The notes under the pieces are model-generated. The model saw only the letters and a list, made by a program, of their open reading frames with translations. It made no database searches and was not told where the DNA came from. A stretch of 64,000 nt of DNA, from positions 1,054,001 through 1,118,000 of the forward strand of contig PUFA01000314.1 of the NCBI GenBank assembly GCA_003508835.1. The letters are read 5' to 3'. Shown here piece by piece: positions 12,060 through 23,440 of this stretch. The first letter of the stretch is position 1; each line of letters starts with the position of its first letter. This DNA comes from Eonycteris spelaea (Eukaryota > Chordata > Mammalia > Chiroptera > Pteropodidae). The position numbers were made by a program, and so were the translations under genes.

Positions 12060-12625
12060 CAACCAGGGATTATGTGATACATTCAGATAGTGGAATATTA
12101 TTCAGCTTTCAAAAATGAAGGCACGCCTCTCATTTGTAACACGCTGGATGAACCAGGAGGGCATGGCGCAAAACGACATAAGCCAGGCACAGAGGGACAA
12201 ATCCTGCATGACTGCACTTAGCGCACGAGAATTCTAAAACAGTCACCTGCACAAAATCAGAGAACAGGACGACGGATTCCGGGCTCTGACCGGTGGGGGA
12301 AGTAGGGAGCATGAGCCAGCAGGCGTGAGCCTTCAGATACTCCCGGAGCGCGATCCGGGGCACTGCAGCGGGTAACCCAGGGGCTCGTCAGGAGGGTAGG
12401 GCTCGGCGTCCTTACGACGATAGCCGAGAAACAAAACAAAACCCAGAGAGGCACGAGAAACGTGGAGTCAACCGATGCGTCTCTCACTTGATTGCGGTGC
12501 GGCCGTGACAGGCCTAGCCACGTTTCCAAACTCATCAAGCTACCTGTGTTCAGTATACGTCATTTCTCGCAGCTCCGTTATGTCTCAATGACGCTGTTTA
12601 CAAATTAAAAAATAAACTACGGTGT
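12060..12625 (+). mobile_element. LINE-1 3' end (end of ORF2 plus 3'UTR), diverged
   Basis: Phrases in sense order match the L1 3' terminus: 'gtggaatattattcagcttt', 'ctggatgaaccaggagggca', 'gcaaaacgacataagccagg', then a 3'UTR-like 'gctctgaccggtgggggaag' and a tail 'acaaattaaaaaataaac'. It is strongly 5'-truncated, as most L1 insertions are, and too decayed to encode protein. Many positions that are A/T in the family are G/C here. Confidence 0.8.
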
Positions 12626-12764
12626 AGAAAGAACAAGGAAAGCCGTTCAAAGACAAGCCTGCCCTGAGGGTTAAGGACCAGGTCAGGTGGTGACAGCACA
12701 GCCTACTGACCCATGTGCTACAAGGGATTTGAAATGTTGCCCACAACCGAAATCAATTAGGGCT
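12626..12764. other. Unclassified spacer between two LINE-1 pieces
   Basis: Nothing recognised. Confidence 0.5.
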
Positions 12765-12960
12765 ATTTTTTTATTGTGTGCCTTTCGATCTGATGTGAGT
12801 CTCTTGTAGGCATCACGTGTAAGTGCCTTTTTTCTTACTCATTCAGCCCTGTCTTTTGATTGGAGCATTTTTTTTTCACTTCAAGTAATTGTTGATAGAT
12901 CTGTAGTTATTGCCATTTTATTATTCATGTTTTTAATGCATATCGTTTTTCTTCTTATAG
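12765..12960 (-). mobile_element. LINE-1 ORF2 fragment, reverse orientation
   Basis: The plus strand reads 'gatgtgagtctcttgtaggc', 'gtcttttgattggagcattt' and 'caagtaattgttgatagatc'. These are antisense phrases of the central ORF2 region of L1, so the element lies on the minus strand. It is a short internal scrap, with neither 5' nor 3' end. Confidence 0.75.
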
Positions 12961-13156
12961 CCCTATAAAAATACGAGTTGGGTTTGGGGTTTCAGCTCAA
13001 AGTTCTTTAACATCCAACAGTTACTTTAGTTTCTGTAAAGTGTGGATCAGATCTCCCAGTTCATGGAGAGTTTTAAGATTTCTAAGTAGCCTTGGCAAAG
13101 CATTTAGGATTATAATTATACTGTGCATATATTCATGCTTCTTTAAATATTACCAG
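12961..13156. other. AT-rich unclassified sequence
   Basis: This may be a continuation of the adjacent antisense L1 but could not be matched. Confidence 0.35.
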
Positions 13157-13383
13157 CTGTGCTTTGTCCAAAGGGAAATATTGAGGAGCCACTGATATCT
13201 CAAGGCCAAACTACTCAACCAGAGTTTGAAGTCAGGAACGAGAAAACACATAAACGTATTGGTATATATCTGCACAGAGATGATAACAAGGACTGTGTTT
13301 ATATTATAACATTCAGAGAAAATTTAATTGATCATACGATGTCAAGAAATGAAACCCTGGACCCAGAATGGGCCTTTCTATGA
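13157..13383 (+). other. Open frame of about 75 codons with coding-like texture; possible exon or pseudogene
   Basis: The frame is open from a stop at 13144-13146 to a TGA at 13381-13383. It has no early ATG: the first in-frame start-like codon is GTG at 13159. An AG at 13155-13156 ('attaccag') could serve as a splice acceptor, though its pyrimidine tract is weak. The translation is hydrophilic and balanced (for example KTHKRIGIYLHRDDNKD and ETLDPEWAFL) and unlike the Pro/Arg-rich chance frames elsewhere. An AATAAA lies at 13477-13482, about 95 bp after the stop. I do not recognise the protein. It could be a terminal exon, a processed pseudogene fragment or chance. Confidence 0.2.
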
Positions 13384-13929
13384 CTTTTCTGCGCTCTTGT
13401 TTCGCTTTCTTCCCTTCTTCCCCAACTCTGGAAGGAGGGTATCCGCTCAGACCACTGTCCTCAGACCGTGCATGTCAATAAAGTCATAACAGCAAGAAGA
13501 GTCCCGGTGTGGTGATCAGAGGGTCCCCAGCCTTGGCCTTGGCCTTCACAGATCAGTGCAATTCCGTCTACAAGGACAGAAGCTGACGGGGGCTGTGACG
13601 TACGTCTCTAAACTCATCGAAGGGACAACTGGGGTGAGCACAGGCTTGCTCACCAAATCCCAGGTTACCACGACGACGCACTCTCCCCGGAAAGAGGGAG
13701 AGTCAGGACAGACAGAGAAGGGAGGAGTTCACCAGAAGGAGCAGGCAGCCGTGGCCTGATGCTCAGAAACCATCACCTTGAAAAACAGGGGCCGATGGCA
13801 AACATAAACTCTTCGAATGAGTCCTAGGAAAATTCACATGTGACAGTTCTATTAAGGGAGCTACAATGATGCCTAAAAAAGAGGCTAAATGGGGTCCAAA
13901 ATGAATGACTGATAATCAGAAACGCTGCT
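13384..13929. other. Unclassified sequence
   Basis: It contains the AATAAA at 13477 and otherwise nothing recognised. Confidence 0.4.
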
Positions 13930-14300
13930 GCATTTCAGATCCTTTTAATGATGACGGTGCGCAGATACCCTCACCAGCTCTGCAGATTTGCAAGCGGCCC
14001 CTGCATTGCCTCGTATGGTTAGCTGCAAAATATCGCTGTTGTTAGATTTATTTTGTGTCAGCCAAAGTGCTGTTTTTATGCAATTGCCCGTGGAGAGAAG
14101 CCCATCAAAGATTCTGAGCAACATGGACCAGCCCCGGTAAACTACTAAATTTAGATAAGATAGGACGAGCCATATGCTGAGACTCTTAAATGAAGCTCGC
14201 TTTTCAAATTTCCAGGCACGGAATAGACCCACTAGTGTAAGATGCAACAACATGGCCACTTTCGAGAAATAAGGAGACATTCTGCTATCAGAGCAGGAAT
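13930..14300. promoter_or_regulatory. Candidate conserved non-coding element
   Basis: Non-repetitive, balanced sequence with enhancer-like words ('ccttttaatgatgacg', 'cgctgttgttagatttattt', 'gtttttatgcaattgcccg'). It has an open frame of 111 codons on the minus strand that resembles no family I know. The call rests on texture only. Confidence 0.2.
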
Positions 14301-14799
14301 ATAAATCACAAGAGAGTCACGGATTAAACCCCCGGATGTTTGCGGATTAAGCACAGGTACTTTGAAAAATCAGGTTTCACAAACTTCTTGCTTTCTAGAT
14401 GACTGTTGCTGGTTCTTCTGAGCCCCAAACTTGCAGCTCTTCTATGAAGTCTTTCAATTAAAAAAAAAAGTGCACTTAGTCTTTGGACTTGATCCACTTT
14501 CAAATAGCGATGATTGTCCTCCACTGATTAAAAATTAATATGTATTATGCTTGGACGTTATGCAACACACTTTCTCAAGAGAGGGGTGGACGTCCAGAAG
14601 TCAGTTCTTAACGTATTCCTTACCACGCTCTGGCACAACTGGAAATGTAAAGCTGCATCTTAAATGAAATCCTAGGGTCACGATGATGACGGAATCCCCG
14701 TTTCATCAATAAACAGATGTTTATTAAATACTTACTGTCATGGTTTGGGTTCTCAAGGATGAACCCTCACTGCAGAATTTTTTTTTTAAAAAAAAAGGC
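14301..14799. other. Unclassified sequence
   Basis: Poly-A tracts lie at about 14460-14470 and 14780-14797. A short 'aacagatgtttattaaatac' near 14712 resembles the ancient-repeat motif noted at 4485. No gene is seen. Confidence 0.4.
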
Positions 14800-15060
14800 A
14801 AAGAGGAACAATGCTGCCCAGCCCAGCTGGAAATGCAATGCCTCGGAAGTTAGCTTCTGACACATTTCTGCGTCTCTGCGTGGCATTCCCAATTCGTGGA
14901 ATAAATATCGTGAGCGAGTACGTGTGGCCAAAGATAATTGCTACCTTCTTCGACCAACGGGCACTTCTTAATACAAGCATATCATTAAGTACTCCCCATA
15001 ATTCACTGTTAAAATTCTGGCAAATCCCTGCTGCCCTCCTTTGCACATTTGAATAATGAT
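14800..15060. promoter_or_regulatory. Candidate conserved non-coding element
   Basis: Non-repetitive DNA with clustered homeodomain/NF-like words such as 'aagataattgctacc', 'cttcttaatacaagc', 'atcattaagtactcc' and 'tttgaataatgatgg'. Both strands are open across it (81 and 95 codons), which is not evidence of coding. The regulatory reading is inference from texture. Confidence 0.25.
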
Positions 15061-15219
15061 GGTCAAGGGGCATTAACTCTCCTGGCCAAACATGTTACAG
15101 GTTTTCATTTTTAAACTCCGGAGGTATCAAGGCACACATTTCCGGTAGAAGATTTTATGATGATCGAAAGGGCAGCCCTTGACAATCAATGACTGTCGCT
15201 TGGTGAACCCTAACCCGAA
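15061..15219. other. Unclassified sequence
   Basis: Nothing recognised apart from a telomere-like 'ccctaacccgaatcctaac' at about 15208-15226, too short and diverged to be an interstitial telomeric repeat. Confidence 0.4.
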
Positions 15220-15405
15220 TCCTAACTCTTTCCCTCACTCAACTCTCTCGCCACGATCCTGCCTCTCCTTCCATGTCCCTTCCTGTCGCTCCTCCATGTC
15301 ACTTCCTGTCCCCTCTCCTTCTTTTACGTCACTCCTTGGCTCTTCCCCTCCTACATCAATTCACTGCTCCTTCTTTCTGTTGCTTCCCGGCCCCTCCCCT
15401 TGACG
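15220..15405. repeat. Pyrimidine-rich degenerate tandem tract
   Basis: Words such as 'ctccttccatgtc', 'cttcctgtcgctcctccatgtc' and 'acttcctgtcccctctcctt' recur every 30-40 bp, making a C/T-rich strand about 185 bp long. It is an old, decayed tandem repeat with potential to form triplex (H-) DNA. Confidence 0.55.
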
Positions 15406-17394
15406 ACCTATCTCACGGACGTCCAGACTCGAATCTCTCTTGATGAAGAAAAGCTCTTGAAATGAAGGACACGGGACCAGGTGGAGGAAGTGTTGATGCT
15501 CAACGCCTTCTTCAGAGTCCTCTGCTGATCTGATGGGGGTCGCCGGGCCGAGCAACGGGCCCTGAGAGTGATCCGCCTTTGAAATAGTCAAGCGCCGACC
15601 TTCTTCCCCTCCAGAGGCAGCGATGAAGTGCGGGCTGCCCTTGAAGGGGGAGCACACCTTTGGCCTGACAGCTCTGTTCACCCAAGGGCAATTCCAGAAG
15701 AGGGAGTCAACTCAGAGGCTGGGGGCACAGGTGTCTTAGTCCTGAAGGGGACTCTGTGTAGGATGTTGTCCCTTCTGCCACCCTAATGTTCTCAAAGGAA
15801 CTGCTTGTCATTGGAAGGGGTACAAAGAACTTCAAAAGGTTGTCTGTACCTCAGAAAGCATCAAACTTCAGTAGAGAGATGAGATGCCTGCACCTCTTAG
15901 GAGTGCTCTTTGGATCTCCCCAGCCTCAGAGACAGGATTATAATTGCTTGAAAAATCTCTTACGATTGGCTAGAAATCAACAACCCACTGACTGTTGATT
16001 GTTTCAGAGGACGGATCCGTATACAATGGTTCAGGGACCTATTTTCGTAAATGAAGCATTCCTGGGATATGATTGTGCTGACGATGTCAGACTGCGAAAG
16101 GCAAATAGATATAAACACGAAATAATTGCCGGAAGAAGGAGGGAGGACCCCGAGGAAGCAACACGCAAAGACTTTGCACGTGAAGCGCATGGTCTTGTTC
16201 TACGAAAGAATGAGCTAATGGCCTCTTATTGCATAAGAACCATTAGTAAGGACTGCGAAATTAATTAGGGATAAAGAGAACGGAAATAAATGGTATCCAA
16301 CCCTTAAAAACTAGAGTTTTTTAACAGTTAGGGAGACTCCAAATAGAAAGAGTGATCGAAAACACAGTAACCGCAGTTAGAGGACACTCATCACATGATG
16401 TCATGTCCCTTGTAGATTGGCCCCTCCCCATGCACGTGCCGTGAGTGCCTGGGGACAGATAAAATGCAAGCAGCCAAGGAGGCATCAGACTCAGAACGTG
16501 CAGCGTGGCAGTCGGGAGCCAGGCGGCCCCGCCTGGTCCCCCGCTGTCATCATGACTACATGCAGCTCACACGCCTCGTGAGGACGCGGAGATGATGGAC
16601 GGCCGTGGAAATGTCGGCGGCGTCCAGGACCTCACCAGACTGACCGCTCGTTGTTCCCGTTGCTCAGAGGAGAGGAACATAAACACAGCGGCCAGCATCC
16701 TTGCGTAAGCATGCCCAGGGGACCGAGCTCAAGTTTATGTACAATGAGACCGTTTCAGAGGTGACACCAGACATATCAGAGATAAATCCCGGCTTAGGGC
16801 TGAGTGGCAGAAACAGCCATTTGTATTCCAGCTACGCACCCAGAGCCAATTGCCTAAACGACACTTGAGCATTTTCATTTAGATCTTTTGAATTATAATT
16901 TCTGGCTTTACTGCATATTTCATCTGGTCCGCTTCCAAATGCATCTGCTGGCACAGTTATGCGGCATGATGGAGTGACGCTCTGTTGAAAAAGCCTTACC
17001 TTAATCATCTCTGCACCTTCGGTTCAGTGTGAGGCATGGCTGAGTGGGTTGTCTTGCTTCTTGTAGGAATTTTACTCACGGTCGAATCCGTTTTGTTTTA
17101 CACAGAAAGCAGCGGATCCCAAAACAAAAGCTGAGAGCACACGGGCCTTACGTTTTGCTTCCTCCCCCAGGCGTCGATCGAAGTCGGCGACGGTAACGTT
17201 GCCTTGAGCTGCACCGCCACAAAAATGTAGCGTGTGCTCGAGACGAGGGAATAAGAGACGTGAACATGCTGGGTGCCTTCGGCACCTACTTTGAGAAGCT
17301 GGACCGTCCGCGGTTCTCACACGCACCCATCAGGGGCGAGAGGATAACCCGTCAGCAGGCGAGTCGGAGACGCAACCTCTTGTCATGACTCAGC
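15406..17394. other. Unclassified sequence with a possible non-coding element at 16860-17010
   Basis: 15430-15700 is moderately GC-rich, with nothing recognised. 16400-16560 has a TATA-like 'gataaaatgcaagc' in GC-rich surroundings, too little to call a promoter. 16860-17010 ('ttgaattataatttctggct', 'ctgcatatttcatctggtcc') has the texture of conserved non-coding DNA. 17060-17330 is CpG-rich. No gene is seen. Confidence 0.35.
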
Positions 17395-18212
17395 TTGGCC
17401 TGATGGCTGTGTTTTCCGATTACTTAAAAATCGTTTTTCACAGGCGCCAAAGGCAAAACTAGATAAATCCGACGACATCAAAATCTAAAACTTTGGACAT
17501 CAGAGAACACAAGCAGTAGACTGAAAAGGCACCTGTGGGAGAGAACATTTGCAAATCATAGATCTGATGACGGGCTAATATCCAGACGATATAAACAACT
17601 CCTGCCACTCAACAATAAAAGAAACTCAATTAAAAATGAGCAAAGGCGTTGCATATGTATTCTTGCACAAACGATGTACAAACCAACGTGCATGTGAAGA
17701 TGCTCAACATCACACTAATCATTAGGGGACTATGCACCCCGATGTTCACTGCAGCATTATTCTCGGTGGCGAAGACAGGGAAACAATGGACGTGCCCTTC
17801 GCTAGACGGCTGGATAGAGAAGATGCGATGTACTCAACGGGTATCACTCAGCCCTAAGAAAATACGAAATCCTGCCGTTTGCGACAACAGGGGTGAATCT
17901 TGAGATAATCACGCCAAGTGAAATAAGTCAGGGAAAGCTGAGAACCAGACGATTTCCCTCACACGTGGGCAACAAACAGACAGGACACACAGAGACTCAT
18001 GGACATGGACAGGGGATTCGTGGTCACCAGAGGGACGGCGAGAGAGGGGAGGGGGATAAGGGCAAAGGGGTCAAATACGTGGTAATGGTAGGAAATTTAA
18101 CTTGAGGTGGTGAACACACATGCAGGATACAGATGCTGTGTTACTGACGCGTACACTGGAAACCCGTGTACCTTTATTAACCATTGTCACCTCAATCAAT
18201 TTCATTGAAAAA
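17395..18212 (+). mobile_element. LINE-1 3' end (ORF2 terminus and 3'UTR) with an internal deletion
   Basis: Sense-strand L1 phrases run in order: 'aggcaaaactagataaatcc', 'agaacatttgcaaatcatag', 'gatgctcaacatcacactaa', then 'gttcactgcagcattattct', 'gccgtttgcgacaacagggg', 'gccaagtgaaataagtcagg', and a 3'UTR ending 'taaccattgtcacctcaatc'. A jump at about 17730 skips a few hundred bases of ORF2 relative to the family. The 3'UTR type is the one I associate with bats and related laurasiatherians. No intact frame remains. Confidence 0.88.
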
Positions 18213-18960
18213 TCACCAGACACCCACTAGGGTGGCTATTATTAAAAAAAATAATAATTAAAAAAATAATAAAAAAAAAAAAGACAGGCGATATCAAGGG
18301 TTGACAAGGAGGTACAGAAATTGGAACCGTTGTTCATTGTCGGTAGAAATGTCACATGATGCAGCCACCGTGGAAATGACCTTGCACATGCCACGATAAG
18401 CCAAAAGTCTCATTCCCACATGAGCCAGCACTTCCACGTCTGGGTGTACCCCCGAAAGAACCAAAACCAAGGTCTTGAAGAGAGATTTGTACACACACGT
18501 CCATAGCAGCAGTATGCACAATACTCAGGAGGCAGAAGCAACCCGAGCGGCTTTGACAGATGAATGGATAAACAAAACGCGGTGTCCGCACTCCAGGGGG
18601 CAGGACCAGCCTTCACATGGAAGGAAATCCTGACAGATGCTAAAACATGGATGAACCCCGAGGACATTACGCTCAGCAAACTAAGCCACAAAAGTACCAT
18701 ATGATTCCACTTCTACGAGGTCTCTAGAGGAGTCGAACTCATTGAGGCAGAAAGTAGAATGATCGTCGCCAGGGGCGAGCGGGGAGTTGTGTTTTAATGG
18801 ATATAGAATTCCAGTGTTGCAAAATGGAAGAAGGTTCTAGAGATTAGCTATGCAATCACGTGACTCGGTCAACACCCCTACGGAACTCTAGATTTAAAAA
18901 CGATCAACGTGGCCCATTTTATGTTCTAGCTATTTTTCAACCCAATTTAATTTCTTGAAA
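18213..18960 (+). mobile_element. Older LINE-1 3' end, head-to-tail with the preceding L1
   Basis: It starts within ORF2 ('caccagacacccactagggt', 'ggctattatt') immediately after the tail of the previous L1. It carries an expanded A/T tract (18240-18283) and continues through 'tccatagcagcagtatgcac', 'gcagaaagtagaatgatcgt' to a different 3'UTR type that ends near 18960. The 3'UTR differs from that of the neighbour, so this is a separate, probably older, insertion into whose body the first was placed. Confidence 0.85.
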
Positions 18961-21900
18961 TTTTACAAGTTTGTCAGCATCACGGGGTTTGCACATGTCT
19001 ACCTAAAAACGTAAACCGGACCATTTTCATCGAATGAAGTAACTGAACCGTTCAAGTAGCTGCTTTATTTTTTCTCAAAGGTTTCCAAGCCAGACAGAAA
19101 GATTGGGAGTCTCTGTGACATGTCTAAAGCCACTTTTATCCATCCTTCCTTTGAAAGTCATGCAGGAAGTCCATCTGAGGTTGAGCTACCGAACACCAAT
19201 GTGACAGATGTAAACTCTGGTTATTAGCCGACGCGGCTTCCATTAAGACCGGCATCAAAGGCTGATGTTTCCTAACTAAAGACAGAAATGGAGCAGTAGG
19301 GGATGGGGAGGGAGGTGGGGTATTCATCTTACCTGAACTTTGCATGCATCTTTTAGTTTCCGAAAGTTAACTTTAAAAAACAAATGACAAACAAACAAAC
19401 AAAAACACAACGTTTCTGAAACAACAGATTATTTAGTGTTGACGGCAAATGCTGAGCAAACATTTTTAGGTATTCCGGATAGCTGAAACACAAAGATGTC
19501 CTAGTCACTGTTCCCAGGCAGGTACAAGAAGAACTATAGGGCAGCAAATCATTGTAAGATCTAGGTGGTCATGTAATAATGTACAAAAGTAACGGGACAA
19601 ATTATAAACATGGTTCTAACCTACCCCAGCATACCTCTTCTAGGCTGCGGGCTCAGGAAGAGCCCCCTGGGGTGATCTGGGGACCCCGCAGATGAGGTAG
19701 AAACTGGTCCCGCAAACATCACTCATGAAAACATGGAAACGAACCAAGCAGGTGAAGTACCACAGCCTTCCCACGCCCCTCCCGTCCCCATCGGCAGCAT
19801 CACACAGAGAGCCAGCTGATGGGGGAGAAGGGGATTTGCTGCCTCCAGCTCCAGCATCGTGATGGAGAACGGAGTCGGTGGGTGTGGGACTCGGAGGCAC
19901 GTGGTTAATAAACCAGCCCAGGAGCCTCCTGAATTCCCTTAGTCTTCTCCCTCAGGGTGCATGAGGGGTTCTGCGCCCTCTGGGGGCTTCAGAATTGCTG
20001 GCTGGCTGAACATGGACGTGCCTGGCTTTGGTTTATTACTGAAATCCACACGATACACATCCACACCGAGAAACAGCCAAGTGGGGTCCTGCTTCCCGGT
20101 TCGATGACACTGGATCGTGTGAGGTGCCTCTCCGGGCGGAGCCATTCAGGTGACGAAAAAGCCGACAAAAAAGCAAGCTTTTGAGAGCAACCGAGAGTAC
20201 GAAGACCTTGAACCGAGGAACACTCTGGACAACCTTTTTCCACCAGTTGGCCGAGGGGTCTCCATCCTTTGCCACGTGATGACCCATCAGGGACATCGAA
20301 CAACGGCCACGTATCCAGGCCACTAAGACCGCCCAGAGTTCAGCCTCTCGAAAGATCATCTTAAATCACCCTTCTCTCCCACGGGGCCGGCTTGCCGGCC
20401 ATTCACTGAGACGTTCAACAAAAGCCTAGTATCTCTCAGGTACCTGGTACTGTCCCACACGCTCATTCTCTAACTAAAAGCAAAACTAATAGCTAATTTC
20501 CTCTTCTTGGAGCATTCAAAGTCACTTATTTAAAACATCAGGACTACGGCCTATCCGTCCTACGAGAGCCTCCATGACGTGATCACTCCTGCATTCGATG
20601 AGTGTTGGCTGCTCTGGGCGGCCGAGGTCACTTGTGCTCAGGCCCATGAGGAGGCTGTGGGACTGGACCTCCCAACTGCCCGCCACCGAACGAGAGGTCA
20701 CGCCACGCCCTGTCCAAGGAGAAAAGTTCTGGTGCTTGTCACGAACCACCTTTCCGGAAATGCATGTTTTCAACATGGCGTGAATTCGGGTGATGGTCCA
20801 ATTTTGTGCCAACTCCGGTAGACTAGGGTGCATCGTGGTTTGGTCCTACATTAGTTTAAATGTTGCTAAGGAGCCACTTTGTAGATGTGTTATCTTGGCC
20901 ATCAGTTGACTTCAGAGAGACAACATGGGTGGGCCTCATCTAATCAGTTGAAGACAATAACCGCACAAAAGCCGAGATTTCCTGGACAAGCAGAATTCTG
21001 CCTTGAAACCATAATGGTGAAATCCTGCCTCAGTTTCCAGCATCCCAGCCCACGCTATTGCATGAACTAATTCCTGAAAACAAATCTCTCTCATACATAT
21101 GAATGTATATATGTATCTTTAAAGTTATAGATGTAATACATATTGTATATATACATGCTCACGTACATATATCTCATTATTTTAGAGACTCCTAATTGCT
21201 ATAGCAGTACAGTAAGACTTTGGAAGTAGACTTCCCAAGGATGGTTGGATCCAGTGGAATCTTCCCAATTTCCTTCTCCTCGTCACGGCCACTGAATGTT
21301 GTCACGAGTCAGCACTCCGCCCGGCCATCAGCGACATGCGCGCTGGAATGTGGCCTCACTGCGGCTGCTCCCACTCATGCCCCAGCTCAGAGAAGCAAAC
21401 GCGCATCTGAGGCTCCCCCGTCAGACCTCACGAACGCCTTCCCAAGTGGGACGCATGAATAAACACAAGCAGCCACCAGAATGTGGTCAGAGCTCTAGAA
21501 AAATAGATTTACTGTAGAACAGAGCTGACCATAAATGCAGAATGCCTCTAGGCAGCCTAAGAAAACCCAAAGGCATTGTAAGTTGGGATAAACGAATTTA
21601 TTCCTTCTCCTCTTCCTTCCAAGATAGATTAAACACATCTTAAAACAATGCTGTTTTTTTTTTTATTTTATTATTTTATATTTTAAAGGAAAATTGGTTT
21701 TTGTTCCCTGGGTAACAATGAAAAACAACGCCTCTAAAAGAGGTGGCAGAAGTTACTCGGATGTCTAATAATTGAATGTCTTTAACTTAGGGCATAATCT
21801 TTGGGTTTTCATCTCTTCAAGCGAGTTTCTATCTAACAAAGTTGGATCACCTCTACGCAGTTCACAGAGACCATTCTTCCCGCCGCCTGCCTGCATTTTC

Positions 21901-22705
21901 TCCTATTTCCGGTGGTCATCACGCCCCTCACCGGGCCTCCAGACGACCACCGTGGGCACTGCAGACCGTGAGCCGGACCCCAGGAAGAAACCAGGCACGG
22001 CAGGCGACTCTCCACGTGTCTCATGGCTAAACATAACTCACATCGCACAGAGCTTTTCCTTGCCAACCGTCGTGGAGCAAGAAGATGGAGTATTTTGTCC
22101 CCGCGCCCTGCTGCGGAGAACGGTGGCGAGTTTGGAGAAGGGCTATTTCCTAGCTCGTTCTGAACATCTCTGCACGGGGAAGATTTGTGATGCTGCATTC
22201 CAGGGCCACCACGAGACCCCGCGGAATTTACTTCTGTCGGTATTAGGTAATGTTAGCTTTTATGGAAATAGGCAACTCGGCGCAAACACAGTCATTCCCA
22301 CTGCCGTCTCTATGTTTAGAGAAAATTATCCTTTAAAGGGGGCGGGGGTTCAGTCACAGGGATTGCCGTAAACACACCTCCAGACGTGGCCGCTCGGAAA
22401 GAACCCGAATAAACATGATTTCATTCTGCACAGTCGTGTTTGTGTGGAAAGAGGCAGGATGCACCATAATTTAAGCATCTTTATGATTACCTGAGAAGTT
22501 CTTTCCCGTTTCTCTACTCCCCCCACCTCCTCCGTCTGTCTCTGCCTTCCTGATTCCCTTCCTGCTCGCCTCCAGAGGTCTGCCTAAGACATGGCAGGCC
22601 AAGGACGCGGCTGGCACACCTTTGACCTCTTTTCCTTACCATTTCTGATGTCTTCCTAGCGCTAACCAGCTCTGGAAGGGCCTCGTGGGGCTTTCCTCCC
22701 TGTCT
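18961..22705. other. Unclassified sequence, no gene
   Basis: 19380-19405 is an (AAAC)n tract. 21085-21165 is AT-rich with 'atatgtat' words. 21653-21690 is T-rich. 19630-20350 and 21900-22400 are GC-richer, with overlapping open frames on both strands (the longest is 199 codons at 21772-22371, with no recognisable domain and hybrid composition). 20400-20460 has a diverged ancient-repeat motif. Nothing else is recognised. Confidence 0.4.
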
Positions 22706-23010
22706 CACAGCGATATGGCAGTGCATTCTTATTTTAATTTACATTTGCATTCGCATGAATCAGGCTCATTCCTCTCCACACACCCATCTGTTTCCTCTCC
22801 CTCGCCCCTTTCAGATCGGGGTGGCTTGTTCTTTATATTGATTTTACGCGTAGTAATTCCTTATATATTTTGGATACAAATCTTCAGTCACTTGCATCTG
22901 CTGCAAATAGACATCCCCAGATTGTGGTTTGTCACTTGATGCGTTTATGATGTTCTTTTAATGCAGATGGCTTTACTTGTGATGCTGTTCCTTTTACGTC
23001 CTTTGCGGAA
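22706..23010 (-). mobile_element. LINE-1 ORF2 fragment, reverse orientation
   Basis: The plus strand shows antisense L1 phrases: 'attttaatttacatttgcat', 'ccttatatattttggataca', 'aatcttcagtcacttgcatc' and 'ccagattgtggtttgtcact'. The fragment lies upstream of the 3' end of ORF2 and is truncated at both sides. Confidence 0.75.
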
Positions 23011-23440
23011 GAAACCCCTGCATTCCACCACCCCACCCCCACCCCCAGCACTAAATTAGCCTTCCGTGCAATAGAGGAGAAGGCCATAGCGCCCCATCAT
23101 TGAATCTTCATATTTATCTCGCCAGTCCTGGTTTGCCCCACGTCTCACTCATACCCAACATGTGTTGGTTCATCGATTCACAAGCCTTTGACTCTTTGCC
23201 CTAATACCCCAATGGGCATCCAAGAAAAAGGGGTCCTCCTACTCTCCACATCTGCTCCTACTCCCCTCCATGTTTTCGAGAATTTCGGGGATTCATTCAA
23301 ATACAAACGCCACTCCGCACATCATTTTCATTCTCTCTGTCACGGAGTGAAGGGAAAAGATAAAACTGTGTGTAATTCTCTCATCTCTTTTTAATGTGAA
23401 GATGACAGCCGTGCTCCCACCTCAAGAGACCTCGTCTACG
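23011..23440. other. Unclassified sequence
   Basis: A poly-C/CCCCA-rich patch lies at about 23028-23047. No gene is seen. Confidence 0.4.

Noticed and set aside
15205..15226. Interstitial telomeric repeat
   Set aside because: Only about three imperfect CCCTAA-like words, well within chance for this composition.
16400..16560. TATA promoter at 'gataaaatgc'
   Set aside because: A single weak TATA-like word without initiator, CpG island or downstream frame.
21772..22371. 199-codon forward frame
   Set aside because: No family resemblance. The opposite strand is open over most of the same stretch.
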